A program made the translations under genes and the position numbers. This document shows positions 57,415 through 64,000 of a stretch of 64,000 nt of DNA, piece by piece (the first letter of the stretch is position 1; every line of letters starts with the position of its first letter). The stretch lies in contig BPGK01000001.1 of the NCBI GenBank assembly GCA_026002995.1, positions 1,674,001 to 1,738,000 on the forward strand, written 5' to 3'. The stretch comes from Gaiellaceae bacterium (GTDB lineage: Bacteria > Actinomycetota > Thermoleophilia > Gaiellales > Gaiellaceae). The notes beneath the pieces were generated by a model that did not search any database, had not been told where the DNA came from, and was given only the letters and a program-made list of their open reading frames with translations.

Positions 57415-59207
57415 GGCTCGCCACGCTCCTCCAGTCCGGCGTTCGCGCGAAGCCGCGCCGTCTCCGCCCGGTCGAGCGCGCCAGTCGCATCGACGGCCAC
57501 CTTGTAGACGGACCTCGCTCGAGCAGGCGTGATCCAGCCTTCGCGAACGTCGCGGGCGACAAGCTCGACCTCGCGCTCGAAGGGCGAGCCATAGCCACCT
57601 CCGGCCGCCGTCTTGCAGACGATTGCCTCTCCTGGAGCCAGAACGATCTCTCCCCAGCCTGCAAGTGGGTGGAGCACGCCATCGAGATCGCGGCGGTATT
57701 GCTCGGCAGTCGATCCCGCCAGGCCGCCGGCCGCGCCCTTGGCCGCGTTGACGTGCCCGTCACCGGCGTAGATCACAGTGAGGTCGTCAGCCAACGGGCC
57801 ATACTCGACGCGCACCGACGGAGCGCCCCGCCGCCGGCCCGCGCCTTCCGTGTCGGGCTCGACACGCTGGGTCCGAATGAGGATGGGGAACATGAGCTCG
57901 TCGAGCTCGACGCTGTCGACGTAGAGCATTCCGCCGTTGCCCGCATGGCAGAACGTGAGCCAGCCGTCCTGGTGTGGATTTCCTGGACCGCCGCTGAGGA
58001 CGAGGAAGAGCTGGTTCACGAACGGCCTCGCATCGGCCCGGCTGTCCCGCCCCGAGATGACGGCCGCTGACGGCGCCCCGAATCCTCCCGCCTCGGCGAG
58101 GCCGTGTCCGAATCCCAGCTTCGCTATCGCGAGCTGGACAGCGGCGGTCACCCGATCGGCGACATTGGTGGTCGCGACCGAGGTGCTCGTCGGATGCTCG
58201 GGAATCCCGACCACGCAGCCAGGACGGAGCAAGGTCGTGATACGCCGGAAGCTGCCCGCGTTGGTCGGGATCGGAGCTGGAAGGCTGTTGAAGAGCCCGA
58301 TCATGGCTGCAGTCCGGGCGCATGCCTCGCTCAGGTTGAGCCCACACGGGAAGCTGTCCGGATTGTCCCGGAGGTCGATCTCGACCCTGGCCTCGTCCGG
58401 CATGAACGAAACAGTCGCCGTGACGGGGATACCGTCGGGGGCCCCGGGATAGGGGTCGTGCGTCGTCGTCTCAGTCGCCTGACCGGCGGGCATCGCCGAG
58501 AGGGCGTTGATCATTCGACGCTCGGAGTAGTCGAACCACTCCTCCGTGCGTTCGTGGAGCACCGGAAAGGTGAACTCCTCCCCGAGGGCGAGCAGCTCGC
58601 GCTCGCCGATTCGTGCCGCAGCAAGCATGGCCAGGTAGTCACCGCGCCACTGTTCCGGGACACGGATTCGCATCTCGCACATGCGGATGACATCCGCGTT
58701 GTCCCGGTAGTCGGACTGAACGCGGACTACAGGGAAGATCAGCGCCCCTTCGGAGTAGACATCGACGGCCGCCCCCATGTAGGTGGTGGGAAGCGCGTTT
58801 CCGCAGTCGGCCTGATGCGCCTTGACGAGAATCGTGAACTCGTGCCTGCCGTCGGGAGCGACGACGGGGACGAGCAGCGAGTGATCGGCTGGATGCGAGT
58901 TCCCGTGATACGGCGAGTTGTGCAGAAACGCGTCTCCCGCACGGAGCTCCGGGTGGAACCGGCGCATCGCAGCTGACATGAGATCCGGCCCGCTGAGCAC
59001 GTGGATCGGCAGGCTGTCCGCAGCCATCAGCAGGCGATCGTCGTTCGTCACGATCGCGCAGGAGAAGTCACGAGCAGTGTTCAGCACACCCGACCTCCCC
59101 GTCCGGTAGAGCGTGTTGCTCATCTTCTGGACGATGGAGCGCAGTCGGTTCGCATAGACGGCGAGCCGGACGGCGCTCGGCGCTTCGAGAGCCGACTGCG
59201 CGCTCAC
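57411..59207 (-). CDS. hyuB: Hydantoinase B/oxoprolinase beta-type subunit
   Basis: A 598-aa HyuB-family subunit: LRSIVQKMSNTLYRTGRSGVLNTARDFSCAIV, GDAFLHNSPYHGNSHPADHSLLVPV, NLSEACARTAAMIGLFNSL, and C-terminal GGYGSPFEREVELVARDV. With HyuA it forms ATP-dependent enzymes that open cyclic amides (N-methylhydantoinase, 5-oxoprolinase, caprolactamase) or carboxylate ketones. Metal-site residues HNSPYHG and HPADH-like (NSHPADH) are present. GTG overlaps the hyuA stop. Confidence 0.93.
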   Translation of the reverse strand: MSAQSALEAPSAVRLAVYANRLRSIVQKMSNTLYRTGRSGVLNTARDFSCAIVTNDDRLLMAADSLPIHVLSGPDLMSAAMRRFHPELRAGDAFLHNSPYHGNSHPADHSLLVPVVAPDGRHEFTILVKAHQADCGNALPTTYMGAAVDVYSEGALIFPVVRVQSDYRDNADVIRMCEMRIRVPEQWRGDYLAMLAAARIGERELLALGEEFTFPVLHERTEEWFDYSERRMINALSAMPAGQATETTTHDPYPGAPDGIPVTATVSFMPDEARVEIDLRDNPDSFPCGLNLSEACARTAAMIGLFNSLPAPIPTNAGSFRRITTLLRPGCVVGIPEHPTSTSVATTNVADRVTAAVQLAIAKLGFGHGLAEAGGFGAPSAAVISGRDSRADARPFVNQLFLVLSGGPGNPHQDGWLTFCHAGNGGMLYVDSVELDELMFPILIRTQRVEPDTEGAGRRRGAPSVRVEYGPLADDLTVIYAGDGHVNAAKGAAGGLAGSTAEQYRRDLDGVLHPLAGWGEIVLAPGEAIVCKTAAGGGYGSPFEREVELVARDVREGWITPARARSVYKVAVDATGALDRAETARLRANAGLEERGEP

Positions 59208-61306
59208 GCCGCGGTCTCCAGATCGATGACGAGATTCCCGCTTCGGCTCTTCCACGCGACGGTCGCTCTGGTCAGGACGACCGTGGTGAACGACGACTCG
59301 GCCACCGCCGGACCGAACACCTGATCGCCCTCGGGGAGCGCGTCGAAATCGACGACGCTGGCCGGAGCCCAACCTTCGCCAGCGAGCCAGATCTGCCGTC
59401 GCCTCGTCGCCGGCCCCGAACGGACGTCGCGCGCCAGCCTCCTCTCGCGCAGGCGCATCTGCGCTCGCGCTCGAGCGCGCCAGGAGACGAACTCCACAGG
59501 AGCTAGCTCGTCGGCAAGGGCGAACACGCGACGGTGGGCATCGTGGAACGATGCGACGAGCACATCGGGCTCGGGCGCCGCGAGGTCGGCGGTGCTCGGA
59601 AGCTGAACCTCGATCTCCCAGTTCTGCCTCGGGTAGCGCCCCTCGTACGAGAAGTCGACCGTGCGAACAGTCTCCGCTGGGAACCGAGCGAAGAACGCGT
59701 CACACCTCTCCTGAAGTGTCGCGTAGGCTCGCGCCACGCTCGCGCGGTCGAAGTCCAGCGAGGACGTGAAGCAGGTGACTGCGAACTCTGCTGTCAGCTC
59801 GGAGAGGAGTGCGCCGCTTGCGCTCAGCGCCGCTCCCGTCTCCGGAATGAGGATCCTCGGACACCCCAATCGCGAGGCGATCGCGACGATGTTCAGACCC
59901 GCCGCGCCGCCAGCTCCAACGAGCACCGTGGAGCGAGGATCGAGACCCTGGTGCACCGTGATCTCCTCGATCGCTCCTACCATCTCTTCGGTCGCCAACT
60001 CGACGATCGCCGCGGCGGCCTCTTCGACGCCGAGACCGAGTGGCTCTGCGATGTGACGCGAGATGGCGTCTCGCGCAGCGGCTTCGTCCAAGGACATGGC
60101 GCCCCCGAGGAAGAAATCACGGTCGAGATACCCCAGGACGAGACAGGCGTCCGTGAACGTGGGCTCCTGACCCCCAAGCCCGTAACAGGCAGGACCAGGG
60201 TTGGCCCCGGCGCTCCGAGGGCCGACGTGGAGAAGCCCGCCGTCGTCGAGCCATGCCACGCTGCCGCCACCGGCACCGATGCTCTTCACATCGACGGAGG
60301 GGAAGCCCGTGATGTGCCCGAGCTGAGGCAGGCCGATCCACGTCTCCCTCGTCCGCGGGATGACCCCGTCCCGGACGAGGCTCACGTCGAAGGTCGTACC
60401 CCCGCTGTCCGCGACGATCACGGCTCGGACCTCGCCCTCTGCCGCGGCGTACTTCCTACCGGCGACAGGAGCCATGGAGGGCCCTGAGTTGATCGTATGG
60501 ATCGGCGCGCGCCCGGCCTCCTCGGCGGTGATCACTCCGCCCTGCGACGTGACGATCAGCAACTCGCCACGGAAGCCGGCGCATCCCAGGCGCCGCTCGA
60601 GCGTCCGCAGGTAGTCCGCCATGAGCGGCTTGAGCGACGCATCGATGCACGCTGACGACGCGCGCCGATACTCGCGCAGCGTCGGGTTGAGCTGGTGCGA
60701 GAGCGTGAAGGGCGTGCCGGGAAGATGTCGCTCGAGCATCTCGCCGACGTGACGCTCGTGCTCGGGGTTGATGATTGACCAGAGGAGCGCGACTCCGACC
60801 GCCTCCACCTCGAGCTCGGCGAGGCGACCGATGATCTCCAGGACCGCTCCCTCGTCGAGCTCGCGGACGATCGTGCCGTCCGCAGCCACCCGGCCCGGCA
60901 CCTCGAAGGTGAGCGAGCGAGGGACGAATGGCTCGGGGTACGGCTGTGAGAAGTCGAATGGATTCGCTCTTCCACCCTCCCGGAAGAGGAGGATGTCGGG
61001 GTGCCCTTCCGAGGTCAGGAACGCGGTTCGGGCAGTGCCCCCGGTCAGAAGAGCGTTGATCGCGCGCGTCGTCCCGTGGATGAAGACGTCTGCCCGTCCG
61101 AGCAGGTCGGCGGTCTCGATGCCGTAGGCCGCGGCGGCAAGCTCGACGGCATCGAGGACACCGCTCGTCGGGTCGGCGGGCGTCGACAACGCCTTGAAGA
61201 TGTGGAGCTCGCCCTCCGTGTCCACGATGAGATCCGTGAACGTCCCACCGGTGTCGGCGGAGAGCGTCACGGAGGCGCCAACTGATCTCATCCCGGGTGC
61301 TGCCAT
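59204..61306 (-). CDS. hyuA: Hydantoinase A/oxoprolinase alpha-type subunit (ATP-dependent)
   Basis: A 700-aa HyuA-family subunit of the ASKHA ATPase type: LSADTGGTFTDLIV (phosphate 1), FIHGTTRAINALLTG, VVADSGGTTFDVSLV (phosphate 2-like), GFPSVDVKSIGAGGGSVAWLDDGGLLHVGPRSAGANPGPACYG and AIEEITVHQGLDPRSTVLVGAGGAAGLN. It would phosphorylate the amide oxygen to drive ring opening. ATG 61306 chosen; ATG 61291 is possible. First gene of hyuA-hyuB-transaminase-SDR, divergent from the two-component pair. Confidence 0.93.
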   Translation of the reverse strand: MAAPGMRSVGASVTLSADTGGTFTDLIVDTEGELHIFKALSTPADPTSGVLDAVELAAAAYGIETADLLGRADVFIHGTTRAINALLTGGTARTAFLTSEGHPDILLFREGGRANPFDFSQPYPEPFVPRSLTFEVPGRVAADGTIVRELDEGAVLEIIGRLAELEVEAVGVALLWSIINPEHERHVGEMLERHLPGTPFTLSHQLNPTLREYRRASSACIDASLKPLMADYLRTLERRLGCAGFRGELLIVTSQGGVITAEEAGRAPIHTINSGPSMAPVAGRKYAAAEGEVRAVIVADSGGTTFDVSLVRDGVIPRTRETWIGLPQLGHITGFPSVDVKSIGAGGGSVAWLDDGGLLHVGPRSAGANPGPACYGLGGQEPTFTDACLVLGYLDRDFFLGGAMSLDEAAARDAISRHIAEPLGLGVEEAAAAIVELATEEMVGAIEEITVHQGLDPRSTVLVGAGGAAGLNIVAIASRLGCPRILIPETGAALSASGALLSELTAEFAVTCFTSSLDFDRASVARAYATLQERCDAFFARFPAETVRTVDFSYEGRYPRQNWEIEVQLPSTADLAAPEPDVLVASFHDAHRRVFALADELAPVEFVSWRARARAQMRLRERRLARDVRSGPATRRRQIWLAGEGWAPASVVDFDALPEGDQVFGPAVAESSFTTVVLTRATVAWKSRSGNLVIDLETAA

Positions 61307-61415
61307 GCTCGTGGATACTGCTCCGGCTTCCGAAGCCGCCGGTCGGATGATCGGCGAGCCTAGATCGGGCACGGCAGCAGGTCACGTGTTGCGGTCCCGC
61401 CGCATGGCCAATTCC

Positions 61416-61432
61416 GTCTCCGTAGGGGAGAC
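61416..61432. promoter_or_regulatory. Dyad in the hyuA/two-component intergenic region
   Basis: GTCTCC-GTAGG-GGAGAC, six-base arms with a 5-bp spacer, in the 158-bp gap (61307-61464). It is a candidate binding site for the adjacent response regulator. A TAGCGT at about 61449-61454 may be the -10 of the regulator gene. Confidence 0.35.
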
Positions 61433-61464
61433 TGCTGCGTCCACGGTGCTAGCGTGCCGCTGCC

Positions 61465-62175
61465 ATGACCTCCGATGCAGTCCGACGAGGGAGCTCGGTG
61501 CGCTCGGACGACCTCTGGCGGGTGCTGATTATCGAGGACGACCAGGCGGTCGCCGACGTCCACCGCCAGCTCGTGGGACGCGTTGCCGGCTTCGCGGTGG
61601 TCGGATGCGTGGCGAGCGCCGAGGACGCGTTGCGGCTGATCAACGAACGTCGGCCGCACTTGCTGTTGCTCGACCTCGAGCTCCGCGGCGCGAAGGGTCT
61701 GCTCCTCCTCCGGCGGCTGCGAGCCGCGGCGTGCAACGTTGAGGTGATCGTCGTCACCGCAAGTCGAGAGGCCGACGTCGTCCGATCGCTGGCCCACCTC
61801 GGAGCACTCGACTACATCGTCAAGCCGTTCGCTCCCGAGCGGCTCCTTCGGGCGCTCGCGGATTTCCGCAGGATCAGCGCGCTCGAGCGGCGTCCCCTGA
61901 CGCAGGAGGAGATCGACCGCGTCAGCCACGGCGGGAGACTGTCAAGGAGGCTTCTGCCAAAGGGCCTGAGTCCAGACACGCTCGACCTGGTTCGCCAAGC
62001 GCTCACGTGCGCACACGGAGGGCTCACCGCATCTCAGGTCGCGTTGGAGACCGGCTTGGCTCGCGTCACGGCGCGCCGATACCTCGAGTATCTGGTCGCC
62101 ACACATCAGGCGAGCGAGAGCTGCGTCGCGGAAGGCCCCGGACGGCCACCGAAGCGCTACAGCCTGTGGGCATGA
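61465..62175 (+). CDS. CitB/DcuR-type response regulator
   Basis: A 236-aa regulator. Receiver: VLIIEDDQAVADVHRQLV, phosphorylation Asp in LLLLDLELRG, Lys in YIVKPF. The C-terminal part (LSPDTLDLVRQALTCAHGGLTASQVALETGLARVTARRYLEYLV) is the HTH of the citrate/dicarboxylate regulator group, which senses a pathway substrate via a cognate kinase. It ends RPPKRYSLWA. The stop overlaps the kinase start (ATGA). Likely controls the divergent hyu operon (inference). Confidence 0.92.
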   Translation: MTSDAVRRGSSVRSDDLWRVLIIEDDQAVADVHRQLVGRVAGFAVVGCVASAEDALRLINERRPHLLLLDLELRGAKGLLLLRRLRAAACNVEVIVVTASREADVVRSLAHLGALDYIVKPFAPERLLRALADFRRISALERRPLTQEEIDRVSHGGRLSRRLLPKGLSPDTLDLVRQALTCAHGGLTASQVALETGLARVTARRYLEYLVATHQASESCVAEGPGRPPKRYSLWA

Positions 62176-63362
62176 CCGCCACTCCCCCACCCAGCTCGGC
62201 CCAAGATGGCGACTTCACGGTCGGGGCGAGCCGCGCCATGGCTGCGCTGCTCGAGGTTGGCCGAGCAGTTGCCGAGGGACGCGAAGTCGGGCAGATCCTG
62301 GACTTGGTAGCGAAAGAAGGAGTCGAAGTCGCGGGCGCCACTTCCGCGGACATCCTGCTCTGGCTGAACGGCCGACCGAAGCTCATCGGCTCGCACGGGC
62401 TCAGCGACGAGTACAAGAAGCTCTACGAACATCCGCCCGCAGCTCTCGTTCGCCGGCGAGGCGCGAGCTCGATCGCAGTCGAGACGGGAACGGTTGTCGT
62501 TGTCGAGGACACCGAGAGGGAGCGTCAGCCCGCGATCTTCCGCAACGTCGCGCGCGAAGAGGGGTATCGCTCATACATCAACGTCCCACTGATCGCCAGG
62601 GGAACCACGCTCGGCGTCTTCCGGCTCTATCGGAAGCGGGCGGGCCCGTGGAGCGAGGAGGACGTCGAGCTCCTTCGCTGCCTCGCGACGCAAGCGGCCA
62701 ATGCAGTGGAAACCGCACGGACACTGGAGAGCCGCGCTGCCGAGGTGAATGCCCTGTCTCGGCTCGTTCGGGCCATGCGTGAGCAGAACCACGAGCATGC
62801 GAACCGTCTGCACGTCATCGGCGTGCTCCTGGCACTCGGCCAGTACGACGAAGCTGAGCGATTCGCTGCCAGCATCACGAGTCTCCATGCAGCGTCCCAC
62901 GCGGTGGTGGTCGAAGCCATTCGCCACCCCGCGCTCGCGGCACTCGTGCTCGCGGAGACGACAGTCGCCCAGCAGCGCGGCATCACACTTGTCCTCGATC
63001 GTAGGAGCCGGCTGAACGCGCTTCCTGCGCAACTCCCCGACGCAGCCGCGGTCACGATCGTCGGCAACTTGGTGCAGAACGCGTTCGATGCGGTCGCCGA
63101 GGTTCGGAGAGGTCGCCGCCGCGTCCGCCTCGGCCTGTTCGAGAGCGTGCGAGAGATGAAGGTCTCCGTCCGAGACTGGGGAGCCGGCATTCCCGAGGGT
63201 GCCGAACAGCAGCTCTTCGAACCGGGATTCACGACCAAACCGGGCCATGACGGGCTTGGCCTTGCGCTCGTTCTCGCTGCCGTCGAAGCCGCGAACGGAA
63301 CGATCACGTGGAAACGCCTGGCGGAAGGCACTCAGTTCGACCTCCGCTTCCCGAAGCCGTAG
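62172..63362 (+). CDS. Cytoplasmic CitA/DcuS-like histidine kinase with GAF sensor
   Basis: A 396-aa kinase without membrane segments. An N-terminal GAF domain (about 25-180; VGRAVAEGREVGQILDLVAKEGVEVAGA ... YRSYINVPLIARGTTLGVFRLYRK) is followed by an SPOB_a/CitA-type dimerisation helix with the phosphorylated His in MREQNHEHANRLHVIGVLLALGQYDEA and an HATPase domain (VGNLVQNAFDAV, VRDWGAGIP, GHDGLGLALVLAAVEAANGTI). Usual CitA/DcuS kinases have a periplasmic PAS domain; here an intracellular ligand is sensed, plausibly the imported lactam or its product. Confidence 0.9.
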   Translation: MTATPPPSSAQDGDFTVGASRAMAALLEVGRAVAEGREVGQILDLVAKEGVEVAGATSADILLWLNGRPKLIGSHGLSDEYKKLYEHPPAALVRRRGASSIAVETGTVVVVEDTERERQPAIFRNVAREEGYRSYINVPLIARGTTLGVFRLYRKRAGPWSEEDVELLRCLATQAANAVETARTLESRAAEVNALSRLVRAMREQNHEHANRLHVIGVLLALGQYDEAERFAASITSLHAASHAVVVEAIRHPALAALVLAETTVAQQRGITLVLDRRSRLNALPAQLPDAAAVTIVGNLVQNAFDAVAEVRRGRRRVRLGLFESVREMKVSVRDWGAGIPEGAEQQLFEPGFTTKPGHDGLGLALVLAAVEAANGTITWKRLAEGTQFDLRFPKP

Positions 63363-63423
63363 CTCGGACTCTTCTCCCCGCCCTCGTGAACGCCTGAGTG
63401 TCGAGCACGCGGAGCCTGAGCGC

Positions 63424-64000
63424 TCAGAAGACCGGCGTCTCGCGCCACACGCCCCACACCTCGCGCAGGGCGTCGCACATCTCGCCGAGGGTGACGTCGT
63501 CGCGGGCAGCCTCGATGATGAGCGGCATGAGGTTGACGTCCTCGCGCGCGGCGGCCTCCTTGAGCGCCACGAGCCGGCGCTCGACCGCGGCCGCGTCGCG
63601 CCGCGCGCGCACGCCCCGCAGGCGCTCGATCTGCTTTTGCTCGAGAGCGGGGTCGATCTTCAAGATCGGGATCGGCCGCTCCTCCTCGAGCTGGTAGCGG
63701 TTGACGCCGACGATCACGCGCTTGCCCGACTCGACCTCGGACTGGTAGCGGTAGGAGGCCTCGGCGATCTCGCGCTGGAAGAAGTTCTGCTCGATCGCGG
63801 GGATCACCCCGCCGAGGGCGTCGATGCGCTCGAAGTAGGCGTAGGCCTGCGCCTCGAGCTCGTTCGTCAGGTGCTCGAGGTACCAGGAGCCGCCGAGGGG
63901 GTCGATCGTGTTCACGACGCCGGACTCGTGGGCGATCACCTGCTGGGTGCGAAGCGCGATCCGGACGGCGTCCTCGGTCGGCAGGGCGAGCGCCTCGTCG
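63424..64000 (-). CDS. Second copy of the acyl-CoA mutase large subunit, C-terminal part (runs off the window)
   Basis: 577 bp corresponding to 41207-41783 of the left copy. The protein ([17 protein letters not shown] to RETPVF) is identical over all visible residues, and I see one nucleotide change, GTG to GTC in the next-to-last codon. Identity begins at the stop codon; downstream flanks are unrelated. The gene continues beyond the window, so whether it is full length is unknown. Same orientation as the left copy. Confidence 0.95.
   Translation of the reverse strand, partial: DEALALPTEDAVRIALRTQQVIAHESGVVNTIDPLGGSWYLEHLTNELEAQAYAYFERIDALGGVIPAIEQNFFQREIAEASYRYQSEVESGKRVIVGVNRYQLEEERPIPILKIDPALEQKQIERLRGVRARRDAAAVERRLVALKEAAAREDVNLMPLIIEAARDDVTLGEMCDALREVWGVWRETPVF

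Overview
The window is high-GC DNA (roughly 70% by eye) with dense, often overlapping genes (GTGA/ATGA stop-start overlaps), many GTG starts and many start codons sitting about 6 nt after a -10-like hexamer. The gene set (MprAB-like two-component system beside an HtrA protease, dual-function Rel, ruvCAB with yebC and pdxST, split cobalamin-dependent acyl-CoA mutase, ETF with ETF-ubiquinone oxidoreductase, GlnA-like gamma-glutamyl ligase) points to an actinobacterium. A deep-branching class such as Thermoleophilia (Gaiellales-like) is my best guess, not a proven placement. There are no rRNA genes and no CRISPR array.

Layout. 1-2.8 kb: 5' end of a class III nucleotide cyclase diverging from a phosphohexomutase, then three overlapping small genes. 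3-7 kb: an envelope-stress-like regulon: an exported helical-repeat protein, a histidine kinase, a response regulator and a divergent HtrA/PepD-like protease; two promoters share an 11-bp-phased operator. 7-20 kb: housekeeping genes rel, recJ, ruvC-ruvA-ruvB, a five-copy 105-bp tandem repeat, a lipoprotein and S9 peptidase, yebC-pdxT-pdxS, and a tRNA-Ile(CAU) flanked by two partial copies of itself. 20-27.6 kb: small genes, then a probable amine-utilisation set (amino acid/ethanolamine-type permease, gamma-glutamyl ligase, gamma-glutamyl hydrolase, frameshifted aldehyde dehydrogenase, SDR). 27.6-30.2 kb: a cNMP/CBS/nucleotidyltransferase protein plus a DnaQ-like exonuclease. 30.2-30.75 kb: two near-identical, promoter-equipped, terminator-ended candidate small RNAs. 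30.8-34.2 kb: etfB-etfA-ETF-QO. 34.7-40 kb: nucleotide-sugar and cell-surface glycan genes. 40-42.9 kb: both subunits of a B12-dependent mutase around an MBL-fold gene.

42.9-63.4 kb looks like an accessory catabolic island: a 2-oxoacid dehydrogenase E1 pair, a phosphotriesterase-like hydrolase, a C-C hydrolase-like alpha/beta hydrolase with a peptide/nickel-type ABC importer, transposon debris, and a hydantoinase/oxoprolinase-type operon (hyuA-hyuB-transaminase-SDR) divergent from a cytoplasmic CitA/DcuS-type two-component pair. This last block resembles ATP-dependent lactam catabolism. Both sides of the island carry the same mutase gene in the same orientation; the right copy matches the left almost base for base until the window ends, so the island lies between long direct repeats.

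The least explained items are the paired small RNAs with a conserved upstream palindrome, the tRNA flanked by its own halves, the shared phased operator, and an apparent AUA start codon for yebC.
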